A DNA stretch of 24,414 nucleotides from Magnetospirillum sp902729445 (GCF_902729445.1 NZ_CACVCE010000033.1:1-24414); one strand, 5' to 3'; shown: positions 1 to 8,273, counted from the first letter of the stretch. Program-made: numbers and translations. Notes: generated from the sequence alone by a model not told the origin.

Positions 1-870
1 GCCGCCCCGCCACCGCCGCCCGCGCCGCCGCCGGTAGTCGAGGCCCCCAAGCCCGCACCGCCTAAGGATAGCGGCCCGGTGGCACCGCTGGTGACGGTGG
101 TACGCGACAATGCTCCCACCCAGACGACGTTCCAGGCTCCGACGGTCACGGTGACTGCACCGACCCAGGCACCATCCGCACCGACAGTCGCGCCCACAGG
201 ACCGGCCCAGGTGGCGGTGATCCCCGCAACCCTGACAGCGCCATCGGCACAGGCATTCCAGGTGGCGGTGGCCGTCAAGGCGGCCGGCGGCGGTGACGCC
301 CTGGTGGTCAATGCCCCCATGCGGGATTCGGTGATTGCCGAGGGGGCCCGGATTTCGGTCACCATGCCGTCGGAAGCCTTCGCCCACACCAAGGCCGATG
401 CCACGGTGACCCTGACCGCCACCCGCGACAATGGCGCGGCGCTGCCCGCCTGGATGGCCTTCAACCCGCAGACCGGCACCTTCGAAGGCACGCCGCCGCC
501 CGGCTTCAAGGGCGAGGTGGTGGTCAAGGTGGTGGCCAAGGATAACGAAGGCCGCGAGGCGGTACAGACCTTCAAGATCGTGGTGGGTGGGGCCGGTCAG
601 GGCAACATCGCCCCCGGCCAGCGCGGCGGCGAAGGGCAAGGGCAAGGTCAGGGCGAGGGTCAGCCGCAAGGCGAAGGCCAGCCCCGGCCCCAGGGTGCGC
701 CGGGTCAGACCGGTGACGCTGCTCCCCGCGATGGGAGCAAGCAGGCTGCCGCCAAGCCGGTGGGCCGCCCTAGCCTGACCGAGCAATTGCATGCCTTGAG
801 TTTCAAGGGCGGCGTGGCCCGCCAGATCGCTTTGTTTGAAGCCGTTAAGCGTGGCGGCAAGGCCGCGTGA
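1..870 (+). CDS. C-terminal part of a large Ig/cadherin-like surface protein (5' truncated by window)
   Basis: The frame is open from base 1, so the gene starts upstream of the window; a GTG at 79 is only an internal codon. The visible 289 residues begin with a proline/alanine-rich linker, continue through Thr/Pro/Val-rich sequence, then a putative-Ig (He_PIG, cadherin-like) domain marked by LPAWMAFNPQTGTFEGTPP and a VAKDNEGREAVQTFKI strand. A Gly/Gln-rich hinge of GEGQ-type repeats and a short helical tail ending in Lys-Ala-Ala follow. Such domains are typical of very large adhesins or S-layer-like proteins. It ends 17 bases before the TolC gene, so it is probably the substrate of the export genes that follow. 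No RTX nonapeptides or LPXTG motif occur in the visible part. Function is inferred from domain and context. Confidence 0.75.
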   Translation, partial: AAPPPPPAPPPVVEAPKPAPPKDSGPVAPLVTVVRDNAPTQTTFQAPTVTVTAPTQAPSAPTVAPTGPAQVAVIPATLTAPSAQAFQVAVAVKAAGGGDALVVNAPMRDSVIAEGARISVTMPSEAFAHTKADATVTLTATRDNGAALPAWMAFNPQTGTFEGTPPPGFKGEVVVKVVAKDNEGREAVQTFKIVVGGAGQGNIAPGQRGGEGQGQGQGEGQPQGEGQPRPQGAPGQTGDAAPRDGSKQAAAKPVGRPSLTEQLHALSFKGGVARQIALFEAVKRGGKAA

Positions 871-887
871 AGATAAGGGGGATGGTT

Positions 888-2648
888 ATGGTTATTTCTG
901 CTTCCGGAGCCAAGCGTCTGCTGGCCTCCGTGTCACTGGTCGCGCTGCTGTCCGCCTGCGCCATGACGCCCGAGCCTTTCACGCCCGAGCAGCTTGCCCA
1001 AAGCTCGAAGGATGACCGGGCCGACATGTTCAAGTCGGGCGAGCCGCTGTCTGGCCCGCTCTCCGTGTCCGAGGCCATCGCGCGCGCCTTGAAGTACAAT
1101 CTGGACCGCCGCGCCAAGGTGATGGAAGAGGCCCTGGCCCTTGGCCAGACCAATGTGGATCGCTGGGACATGCTGCCCAAGCTGGTGGCCAACGGCAATT
1201 TCACCAGCCGCTCGGAACCCAACGCCACCCGGTCACGGGATCTTTACACCCAGACCACCAGCACCTCGAACCCCACCTATTCCGCCGACCGCGACAATTA
1301 CACCGCCGATCTGGGGCTTTCGTGGAACGTGCTGGATTTCGGCCTGTCCTATTTCTCCGCCAAGCAGAACGCCGACCGCGCCCTGATCGCCACCGAAAGG
1401 AAGCGCAAGGCCGTCCACAATCTGGTGCAGGAAGTGCGCTTCGCCTTCTGGCGAGCCGCCGCCCACCAGGAACTGAAGGCCGATGTGGATACGGCCGTTG
1501 CCGAAGCCAAGGTGGCCCTTGATCGCGCCGAGACGGTGGAAAAGGAAAACCTGAAGGCCCCGGCGGAGGCGCTTCGCTATCAGAAGAGCCTGCTGGAGAC
1601 GCTGCGCCAGTTGACCGCCATCCAGCAGGAACTGTCGACCGCCGAGATCGAACTGGCCGCCCTGATCAACGCGCCCCCCGGCACCAAGCTGATGCTGGAT
1701 GTGCCCAAGGACATGGCCGTCCCGGCCTGGGATCTGGGTCTGGAGAAGATGGAGGAAGTGGCTTTCGTCAATAACCCGGACCTGCGCGAACAGGGTTATC
1801 AGGCCCGCATCTCCGCTGATGACACCAGGAAAGCCATCGCCCGGCTGTTCCCCGGCATCACCTTTTCCGCCAGCCGCAATTACGACCACAACTCGTTCCT
1901 GATGGCCAACCACTGGTACGAGGCCGGGGCCAAACTGTCGTGGAACCTGATGAATCTGGTCAGTGGCCCCGACGCCATCAAATACGCCGAAACCACCGAG
2001 GACGTGGTCAAGGCCAAGCGTCTGGCTTTGCGCATGGCGGTGCTGGCCCAGGTGCATGTGTCCGAGCGCCAATTCCAGAATTCTGTCAGCCAGTACCAGC
2101 AATCGGACAAGCTGTGGCGGGTCGATGCCCGGCTGTTCCAATTGTCGGAAGCCAAGACTGCCAACGACGCGCAAGGAATGCTGGAACGTGTCGCCGGCCG
2201 CGCCTCGGCCATCGCATCCGCTTTGCGCCGCTATCAGACCTATGCCCAGGTGGAACAAGCCTACGCCAAGATGCAGGCCAGCATCGGCCATGATCTGATG
2301 CCGGAAAGCGTCGCCAGCCATGATCTGCCAGGATTGTCGGTGACCATTGCTGAACGGCTGGCAGCCTGGACGACTGGAAGCAATAAGGCGAAGCAGGACG
2401 CCCCAGTCCTGGCTTCCCAGCCGATTGTACCCCCAATGCAGTCGGTGGCGGTTCCGGTGGCCGAACCTAGCCCCCAAGAAAGCCGGAAGGCCCCGGAACC
2501 GGCCTTGCCTGATCAACCCATCGGTAGTGGCTGGCTGAACAGCGTCTCGCGCTTCCTAGGCATCGAGGAAAGCGAGGACCATGTCAGGGCCGATGTGGAA
2601 CGTAACATCGCCCATATCCGCGACCTGACCCAGGCATCATCGCGATGA
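888..2648 (+). CDS. TolC-family outer-membrane efflux lipoprotein
   Basis: A 586-residue protein of the outer-membrane efflux (OEP/TolC) family, expected to trimerise into the outer-membrane exit duct. I chose the ATG at 888 because AAGGGG (875-880) lies 7 bases upstream; an in-frame GTG at 867 overlapping the previous stop is possible but poorly placed. The N-terminus is a lipoprotein signal with lipobox LSAC (Cys24), so the mature protein should be lipid-anchored. Two long alpha-helical/beta repeats follow (roughly residues 55-260 and 280-480), rich in Ala/Gln/Glu helices as in TolC. A Pro-rich C-terminal extension (about 490-545) is unusual for the family and could contact the envelope or the substrate. 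Its stop overlaps the next ATG (ATGA), indicating translational coupling to the adaptor. Confidence 0.85.
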   Translation: MVISASGAKRLLASVSLVALLSACAMTPEPFTPEQLAQSSKDDRADMFKSGEPLSGPLSVSEAIARALKYNLDRRAKVMEEALALGQTNVDRWDMLPKLVANGNFTSRSEPNATRSRDLYTQTTSTSNPTYSADRDNYTADLGLSWNVLDFGLSYFSAKQNADRALIATERKRKAVHNLVQEVRFAFWRAAAHQELKADVDTAVAEAKVALDRAETVEKENLKAPAEALRYQKSLLETLRQLTAIQQELSTAEIELAALINAPPGTKLMLDVPKDMAVPAWDLGLEKMEEVAFVNNPDLREQGYQARISADDTRKAIARLFPGITFSASRNYDHNSFLMANHWYEAGAKLSWNLMNLVSGPDAIKYAETTEDVVKAKRLALRMAVLAQVHVSERQFQNSVSQYQQSDKLWRVDARLFQLSEAKTANDAQGMLERVAGRASAIASALRRYQTYAQVEQAYAKMQASIGHDLMPESVASHDLPGLSVTIAERLAAWTTGSNKAKQDAPVLASQPIVPPMQSVAVPVAEPSPQESRKAPEPALPDQPIGSGWLNSVSRFLGIEESEDHVRADVERNIAHIRDLTQASSR

Positions 2649-3361
2649 GGGCCGGCCTTCCCGCCATCGTCCTCCTGGTGATGGGAAGTCTGCCTGCCCA
2701 GGGGCAGGAACTGCGCGCCCAGTTGTCTCCCCGCGACTTCACCACTTTGGCTGCCGAGATCGGTGCCAAGGTGGAACGCATCAGCGTGCGCGAGGGCGAA
2801 CGGTTCAAGAAGGGCGAGACCCTGATCGCCTTCGACTGCTCCATTCAGCGGGCGCAACTGACCGAGGCCAGGGCCGCCTTGTCTGCCGCCGACAAGACAG
2901 TGGCGGTCAATGCCCGGCTTTTGGAATTGCAGACCATCGGCAAGCTGGAAAGCGATGTCGCCCTGGCCGAACGAGACAAGGCCCGTGCGCGGGAAGCCGC
3001 TGGTGCGGCGGTGATGGCCAAATGCGCAATCCCAGCCCCCTTTGATGGCCGGGTGGTCGAACAGAAGGTCCGCTCCCAGCAATTCGCCCAGCCCGGCCAG
3101 GCGTTGTTGGACGTGCTGGACGATTCGGTTCTGGAACTGGATTTCGTGGTGCCCAGCAAATGGCTGGTCTGGCTGAAACCCGGCCATGGCTTTCAGGTGG
3201 CCATCGACGAGACGGGCAAGACCTATCCGGTGAAGCTCACCCGCGTCGGTGCCCGCATCGATCCGGTCAGCCAGTCGGTGCGGGTCACTGGGGCCATTGG
3301 TGGACACTTCCCGGAATTGTCGGCGGGCATGTCGGGCAAAGTGCTGCTGTCGCCTCCATGA
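2645..3361 (+). CDS. Periplasmic adaptor (membrane fusion protein), short RND/HlyD type
   Basis: A 238-residue adaptor. A cleavable signal peptide (cut probably after AQG near residue 20) exports it. The biotinyl-lipoyl half-motifs are visible: an N-terminal one around VERISVREGERFKKGETLIAFD and a C-terminal one around IPAPFDGRVVEQKVR. They are separated by only a short alpha-hairpin (about residues 68-120) and followed by a beta-barrel segment. It is shorter than typical RND adaptors (350-400 residues), with a reduced hairpin and no membrane-proximal domain. ATGA overlaps join it to the TolC gene upstream and to the second adaptor downstream. It probably bridges the TolC-like duct and the inner-membrane components. 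The role is by family; the partner is inferred. Confidence 0.85.
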   Translation: MRAGLPAIVLLVMGSLPAQGQELRAQLSPRDFTTLAAEIGAKVERISVREGERFKKGETLIAFDCSIQRAQLTEARAALSAADKTVAVNARLLELQTIGKLESDVALAERDKARAREAAGAAVMAKCAIPAPFDGRVVEQKVRSQQFAQPGQALLDVLDDSVLELDFVVPSKWLVWLKPGHGFQVAIDETGKTYPVKLTRVGARIDPVSQSVRVTGAIGGHFPELSAGMSGKVLLSPP

Positions 3362-4623
3362 CCGATATCATCCATGCTTGGCTGGAGCTCGAACACCGCA
3401 TCCTGAAGGCTACGCGCCCGGTCGAAGCCGAGTTCGCCGCCATCAATCTGGCCCACACCCTGGTCCCCTATCGTCAGGCGGTGCTGTGGGACCAGAGCGT
3501 GATTACCCTGTCTGGCGCGGCATCCGTCGAGGCGAACGCGCCTTATGTGCTGTGGCTGGACAAGGTCCTGCGCCACCTCCATCGTGACCATCCCACCCTG
3601 GTGGAGGCCGCCGACCTGCCCGCTGATCTGGCGGGCCATTGGCCCGATTGGCTGCCAGCCCATGGACTGGTGTTGCCCTGCGGCGCGGGCATCCTGTTAT
3701 TCGCCCGCGATGAGCCATTCGTCGAAGGTGAAGTGGCGCTGCTGGAGCGTCTGGCCGATCTGGTCGGCGTGACCAGGACGGCGCTGTCGCCCCGAAAACT
3801 TGCGTTCAAGTTTCCTAAGGGGCGCTGGGCCTGGGCCGTGGCCGCCTTCGGGATCGCGGCCCTGTTCTTTCCCGTCACCGGGTCGGTGCTGGCCCCTGCG
3901 GAAAGCGTTGCCGCCCATCCGGTGGTGGTGCGCGCCCCCTTGGACGGGGTGGTGGATAAGGTTCTGGTCCGGCCCAACGATACGGTCAAGGACGGCCAGG
4001 CGCTGTTCGCCCTGGATGCCACCACGCTTTCGGGGCGTCTGGATGTGGCGCGCCAGACCCTGGCCACGGCGGAAGCCGAATACCGCCAAGCCGCCCAGGC
4101 CATGGTGTTCGACGCCAAGGCCAAGGCGCAGGTCGCCATCCTGGCTGGCAAGGCCGAGGAAAAGGCCGCCGAGGTCCGTCTGCTGGAAAGTCAGTTGGCC
4201 CGCATCGAGGCCAAGGCCCCCAAGCCCGGCATTGCCGTCTTCGACGATGCGGCCGACTGGATCGGCCGCCCGGTGGTGGTGGGCGAAAAGGTGATGGCGG
4301 TGGCCGACGAAAGCGACACCGAGATCGAAGCCTGGGTCTCGGTCGCCGATGTGGGGGAAGTGCGGGTCCAGGGAGTGCTGACCTTCTTCCTCAATACCGA
4401 TCCGCTGTCACCGGTGAAGGCCCAGGTCCGTTCCGTGGCCTATGAAGCCAGTGCCCGCCCCGATTCCACCATCGCCCACCGGGTGCGTGCCACCATCAAT
4501 GGGGCCGCCAAGCCCCGCCTGGGCCTGAAAGGGACTGCCCGCATCGACGGCGATTCCGTGCCGCTGGTGTGGTGGGTGTTCCGCCGCCCGCTGGCCACCA
4601 TGCGCCAGTTCGTGGGGTTTTGA
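3358..4623 (+). CDS. Membrane-anchored HlyD-family adaptor with GAF-like cytoplasmic N-terminus
   Basis: Start ATG 3358 overlaps the stop of the preceding adaptor (ATGA); upstream in-frame codons are shadow. The protein has 421 residues. Residues 1-145 form a soluble domain that looks GAF-like (LELEHRI start, a VPYRQAVLW core) and would lie in the cytoplasm. A single transmembrane segment (about 155-178, AVAAFGIAALFFPVTGSVL) follows, then a periplasmic HlyD region with a lipoyl half-motif (VVRAPLDGVVDKVLV), a short Ala/Glu-rich hairpin and a barrel domain. A sensory-like domain on an adaptor is unusual; it could couple cytoplasmic state to export or contact the receiver-like protein encoded downstream. 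A 124-base gap with hairpins separates it from the M50 gene. Confidence 0.8.
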   Translation: MTDIIHAWLELEHRILKATRPVEAEFAAINLAHTLVPYRQAVLWDQSVITLSGAASVEANAPYVLWLDKVLRHLHRDHPTLVEAADLPADLAGHWPDWLPAHGLVLPCGAGILLFARDEPFVEGEVALLERLADLVGVTRTALSPRKLAFKFPKGRWAWAVAAFGIAALFFPVTGSVLAPAESVAAHPVVVRAPLDGVVDKVLVRPNDTVKDGQALFALDATTLSGRLDVARQTLATAEAEYRQAAQAMVFDAKAKAQVAILAGKAEEKAAEVRLLESQLARIEAKAPKPGIAVFDDAADWIGRPVVVGEKVMAVADESDTEIEAWVSVADVGEVRVQGVLTFFLNTDPLSPVKAQVRSVAYEASARPDSTIAHRVRATINGAAKPRLGLKGTARIDGDSVPLVWWVFRRPLATMRQFVGF

Positions 4624-4747
4624 GAATGACCGGCCACGTCCAGACGGGCTGCCGCCCGAACCCGCTTGGGGCCTTGGCCCCAAACCCCTTGCCGGGATCA
4701 AAGGGCCACAGGGCCCTTTGCGGGGGTGGGCAGAGCCCACATCTTCC
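4624..4747 (+). promoter_or_regulatory. Intra-operon spacer with two strong inverted repeats
   Basis: This is the only sizeable gap in an otherwise overlapping operon. It holds a GC-rich palindrome, TTGGGGCC (4666-4673) and GGCCCCAA (4676-4683), then a perfect 9-base stem CAAAGGGCC (4699-4707) and GGCCCTTTG (4712-4720) with a 4-base loop. No clear Shine-Dalgarno precedes the M50 ATG at 4748. No U-tract follows either hairpin, so a classical intrinsic terminator is unlikely. It may be a repetitive extragenic palindrome or an mRNA processing/attenuation element setting the ratio of adaptor to M50 protein. The structure is seen; the role is a guess. Confidence 0.5.
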
Positions 4748-6844
4748 ATGATCGCCGCCGCCCTGCCATCCTTGCGCGATGAGTTGGCGCTGTTGCAGGG
4801 GCCGCCCGCCAATGACGGCTCCCCCACCTGGACCTTGCACGACCCGCTGTCCAACCGGTTCTTCCGCCTAAGCTGGCCCGCTTTCGAGGTGTTGAGCCGA
4901 TGGCATCTGGGCCAGGCCGACAGCGTAGCCGCTGCGGTGACGCAAGAGACCGCGCTGGACATGGAGCCTGAGGACGTTACCGGCGTCGTCCAATTCCTGG
5001 CGCAAGGCGGATTGCTGAAAGCAGAAACGCCAAAGGACATCGACCGCCTGCTGGCGATCCATGATGCTGGCAAGACCGGCTGGCTGACCTGGGCCTTGCA
5101 CCATTACCTGTTCTTCCGCATCCCCCTGGTGCGGCCCGATGCCTGGCTCGATCAATTGCTGCCCCTGGTCGCCTGGATGGGCACGCGGGCCTTTCGGCTG
5201 GCCACCCTGGCCGCCCTGCTGGCGGGACTGCTGATGGTGGGCCGTCAATGGGAGGTGTTCGCCACCACCTTCGTCGATCATTTCTCGATGACCGGATTGG
5301 CGGCTTTCGGTCTGGCCTTGGGGCTGGCCAAGGTAGCCCACGAACTGGGTCATGCCCTGACCGCCAAGTCATATGGCTGCCGGGTGCCCACCATGGGCGT
5401 TGCCTTCCTGGTGCTGTGGCCCATGCTCTACACTGATGTCAACGAGGCATGGAAGCTGACCGAACGCAGGAAACGCCTGCTGATTGGCGGGGCTGGCATC
5501 CTGGCGGAGCTTGCCATCGCTGCCTGGGCCACGCTGGCCTGGGGGCTGCTGCCCGACGGGACCGCGAGGGGCATGGCCTTCACCCTGGCGGCGACCACCC
5601 TGATCTCGTCGCTGGCCATCAACCTGTCGCCCTTCATGCGCTTCGACGGCTATTTCCTGGCCATGGATGCCCTGGACCAGCCCAACCTGCATCCGCGTTC
5701 CTTCGCCCTGGCCCGCTGGCATCTGCGCGAGGTTCTATTCGGCCTGGACGAGCCGGTGCCGGAACACCTGTCCGCCACCACGCGCGGATGGATGATCGCC
5801 TTCGCCTGGGCGGTGTGGCTGTACCGGCTGGTGCTGTTCCTCGGCATCGCCGTTCTGGTCTATCACTTCTTCATCAAACTGGTGGGTGTCGTGCTGTTCG
5901 CCGTGGAAATCGGCTGGTTCGTGGTCAAGCCGGTCTGGGCGGAAATGAAGGAATGGCACACGCGCCTGCCCGCCATCCGGGGCAGTCAAAGGTCGCACTG
6001 GCCGCTCGGTGTGCTGCTGTTCCTGCTTCTGGTCCTGGCGGTGCCGTGGTCGGGTACAATCTCGGCTCCGGCGATCTTGAAGGCGGAAAGCCACATGGCC
6101 CTTTATGCCCCCAATGCTGCCATCCTGGCGGAGGTCATGGTGAGCGAGGGGCAAGCGGTCCAGGCCGGTACGGTGATTGCCCGCCTCGACAATCCCGACC
6201 TGTCCTTGAGGATCGCCCAGACAGAACGTCGCATCGGCGTTCTGAAATACGAGCTTTCGGCCATCGGCTTCGAGGACAGTTTCCGTATCCGTGCCCAGGC
6301 AATTGCTGAGGAATTGGCCGGGGCCGTGGCGGAAAAAGCAACCTTGTCCGCTGAGTTGGCCCGCCTGACTCTGGCCGCACCCATCGCCGGTACAGTCTCC
6401 GACCTGTCGCCCGCGCTCCAGCCCGGCCAGTGGATCAATGGCCGCGAACCCATCCTGGCCCTGCGTTCCGGTGCGCAAGTGGAAGCCTATGTGGCCGAAT
6501 CCGACCTAGCCCGGATCAAGATCGGCTACACGGCCCGTTTCATCCCCGAAGGCAATCAATCCAGCTTGCCCGCCACCATCACCGCCATAGACCGCGTGGC
6601 GGTCAAGGCCCTGACCGAACCGGCCCTGGCGGCCCTTTACGGCGGCCCCATCCCCGCCCGGTTCGCCGACAAGGCCCTGGTGCCGGACGGTGCCTTCTAT
6701 CGGGTACGCCTTGCCACCGATCCCGCCCACGCCATTACTGCGCCCTTGCGCGGACAGGTCCACATGAACGGTGAGCGTCGCTCCTTCCTGAGTCATGCCC
6801 TGCGCACCGTCGCCGCCGTATTCGTCCGCGAATGGGGTGTATAA
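4748..6844 (+). CDS. M50-type (site-2-protease-like) polytopic protein with PqqD-like N-domain and HlyD-like C-domain
   Basis: A 698-residue protein with start ATG 4748 (an upstream in-frame TTG at 4718 lies inside a hairpin). Residues about 25-95 resemble the PqqD winged-helix peptide-recognition fold (HDPLSNRFFRLSWPAFEVL and a C-terminal helix of GVVQFLAQGGLL type). Six or more transmembrane segments follow, carrying the zinc motif HELGH (198-202) and a second M50 signature ending NLSPFMRFDGY, whose Asp300 would be the third metal ligand. After the last transmembrane helix (about 428-443) comes a periplasmic HlyD-type module with lipoyl half-motifs (AILAEVMVSEGQAVQAG; LTLAAPIAGTV). This is the architecture annotated as putative peptide zinc metalloprotease or HlyD/M50 fusion. 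It could process or conduct the large substrate across the inner membrane. The stop overlaps the next start (TAATG). Confidence 0.85.
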   Translation: MIAAALPSLRDELALLQGPPANDGSPTWTLHDPLSNRFFRLSWPAFEVLSRWHLGQADSVAAAVTQETALDMEPEDVTGVVQFLAQGGLLKAETPKDIDRLLAIHDAGKTGWLTWALHHYLFFRIPLVRPDAWLDQLLPLVAWMGTRAFRLATLAALLAGLLMVGRQWEVFATTFVDHFSMTGLAAFGLALGLAKVAHELGHALTAKSYGCRVPTMGVAFLVLWPMLYTDVNEAWKLTERRKRLLIGGAGILAELAIAAWATLAWGLLPDGTARGMAFTLAATTLISSLAINLSPFMRFDGYFLAMDALDQPNLHPRSFALARWHLREVLFGLDEPVPEHLSATTRGWMIAFAWAVWLYRLVLFLGIAVLVYHFFIKLVGVVLFAVEIGWFVVKPVWAEMKEWHTRLPAIRGSQRSHWPLGVLLFLLLVLAVPWSGTISAPAILKAESHMALYAPNAAILAEVMVSEGQAVQAGTVIARLDNPDLSLRIAQTERRIGVLKYELSAIGFEDSFRIRAQAIAEELAGAVAEKATLSAELARLTLAAPIAGTVSDLSPALQPGQWINGREPILALRSGAQVEAYVAESDLARIKIGYTARFIPEGNQSSLPATITAIDRVAVKALTEPALAALYGGPIPARFADKALVPDGAFYRVRLATDPAHAITAPLRGQVHMNGERRSFLSHALRTVAAVFVREWGV

Positions 6845-7230
6845 TGTCTCGCTCAGATGTCGTGATCATAGGGGCGGAGCAAGCCTTTGCTGCCGCCACC
6901 AGAGATCAGCTTGTCGCCCTGGGATGGAGAGTGGTGTGCTTGGCTCACGATGAGTTTGAAGGCCAATTAGACGCGGTTTCGGACGAAACCGTGCTGATCG
7001 TCGTGTTATCCCCATCGACCGAGGGCAGCTTGGCTGCCATCCGGGCTTTCCGCGCTCGTCACGGCTATGGCCCAGGCATCATCGCGGTAGCCGACCGAGA
7101 TCTGTTGACCAAGGCGCTGGACGCTGGGGCAGACAGCTTTCTCACTGAAGAGGATGCCCTGGAAATTCTTCCGAGCGCGATTTTATCGGTGCGAAGAATG
7201 GCGTCGCGGTGGCGCCCTCTTCTTGACTGA
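6844..7230 (+). CDS. Degenerate response-regulator receiver-like protein
   Basis: 128 residues, ATG 6844 overlapping the M50 stop. The pattern of alternating hydrophobic strands and helices, with an ALDAGADSFL motif near the C-terminus, is that of a CheY-like receiver domain. Key residues are missing: the acidic pair after strand 1 is reduced to Glu12, the strand-3 position that should hold the phospho-acceptor Asp is in VLIVVLS (no Asp), and the conserved Lys after strand 5 is replaced in FLTEED. It should not be phosphorylated by the normal chemistry, so it is better viewed as a pseudo-receiver docking protein. Genetic coupling to the exporter suggests it controls or assembles that machine from the cytoplasmic side. 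There is no output domain. Confidence 0.65.
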   Translation: MSRSDVVIIGAEQAFAAATRDQLVALGWRVVCLAHDEFEGQLDAVSDETVLIVVLSPSTEGSLAAIRAFRARHGYGPGIIAVADRDLLTKALDAGADSFLTEEDALEILPSAILSVRRMASRWRPLLD

Positions 7231-7247
7231 CGTAAAGGGATGAACCT

Positions 7248-7553
7248 ATGAAGCTCAACCGAACTGTCCTGGCCCTGTTGGCCGGTGTTGCCCTGGCGCT
7301 GCCGGCCCTGGCTCAGTCCGTGACCATCGACAAGAGCTATGAGGCTCAGAAGGAATCCGAGATTGCCACCGCCCGATTGCAACTGGCCACCCAGCCGGGA
7401 TCGGCGGCGGTCCAGGAACTGGGCGAGGCAGATGCTTTGATGCGCCGTCTGAAGGCCACCAAGCCTACCGATCAGCGAGCCAAGGTTGCCACCGAGCTTG
7501 AAGCCGCCATCACCAGACTCAAGATCGCAGCCAATCCTGTTGGTGCAAGATAG
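7248..7553 (+). CDS. Small exported protein of unknown function
   Basis: 101 residues beginning with a clear Sec signal peptide (KLNRTVLALLAGVALALPALAQ, cleavage probably after ALA). The mature part of about 80 residues is helical and charged, rich in Ala/Glu/Lys, with no cysteines and no recognised domain. The ribosome-binding site is AAAGGG at 7233-7238. It is the last gene of the + operon, 17 bases after the pseudo-receiver, and faces the Abi gene tail to tail with only 12 bases between stops. A periplasmic accessory or chaperone role for the exported surface protein is plausible by position only. Confidence 0.6.
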   Translation: MKLNRTVLALLAGVALALPALAQSVTIDKSYEAQKESEIATARLQLATQPGSAAVQELGEADALMRRLKATKPTDQRAKVATELEAAITRLKIAANPVGAR

Positions 7554-7565
7554 TGACACCTGCCA

Positions 7566-8273
7566 TCAGAACCGCAGATCATCACCGTCTTGCGGATGGA
7601 CAAGAATGTCGTCAACCCGGCTGTGGTGAGCGATCCAATCGCGGGTGCTCGCGCAGATCCAACTGGTGACCGTCAGAATGCTCTGATAATCCGCCTCCAG
7701 ATGCCGGGAAAAAATCGGCTCGTGATGAGCGATGCGGTTTCGCAGGGTGCGCAGATAATTTAGTGGGCTATGAACCTGGCTCCGGCCGAGCTTGGCGTTG
7801 GGGAAGGCCCTAAACAGGCTGGGGCGCCACAGGGTCATTTCGTAATTCCGTTTGGGGCCGCCACCGCCCGGCGGGTGGCCGCCACGCCCCAGCAACGCCA
7901 CCCAAAAGCCGAACGACAACGCCGCGACCACATGGGGCGGATCGACGACGTAACCTTCCCGCCTTAACTCGTCCTTGGCGCCGGCGATCCTGCTCAACGT
8001 GCCCGCATCCAGGCCGCAGCGGGGATTGTCATACCAATCGGCACCATAGGTGGCGGTCAATTCCCGATGCATGGCATTGCGCAGGGCGACTTCCAATCCC
8101 TGTAGGGGGCCGTAGAAGGCTGCGCTGGCTGCCGTATTCCAGGTATAGAGCCGCAGTGCCTTCTCCTGGTCACCACCGGCAGCAGCGACATAGGTGGCCA
8201 TGCGCTCTGGCGACAAGGACGTCGCCAGCGCCTGGATCACGGTATCGTCGAGGGGGAAATGCTTGACGGACAT
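7566..8273 (-). CDS. Abi-family HEPN protein (Abi_2-like)
   Basis: 235 residues. The pattern AFYGPLQGLEVALRNAMH, then ALSFGFWVALLG, then YLRTLRNRIAHHEPIF is that of Abi-like (Abi_2/AbiD/AbiF type) proteins. The RNRIAH segment supplies the R-x4-H motif of HEPN ribonucleases. Such proteins act in phage abortive infection, cutting RNA when released from inhibition. A short Gly/Pro-rich insertion (HPPGGGG) after the SFGFW motif is unusual and might be a loop expansion. Start ATG at 8273 has only a weak ribosome-binding site. There is no adjacent nucleotidyltransferase antitoxin; the structured spacer upstream (8274-8368) is the nearest candidate partner or regulator. Confidence 0.75.
   Translation of the reverse strand: MSVKHFPLDDTVIQALATSLSPERMATYVAAAGGDQEKALRLYTWNTAASAAFYGPLQGLEVALRNAMHRELTATYGADWYDNPRCGLDAGTLSRIAGAKDELRREGYVVDPPHVVAALSFGFWVALLGRGGHPPGGGGPKRNYEMTLWRPSLFRAFPNAKLGRSQVHSPLNYLRTLRNRIAHHEPIFSRHLEADYQSILTVTSWICASTRDWIAHHSRVDDILVHPQDGDDLRF

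Noticed and set aside
1233..2516. Long antisense frame of 427 codons opposite the TolC gene
   Set aside because: Shadow frame caused by high GC; His/Gly/Gln-rich composition and overlap with a clear family member.
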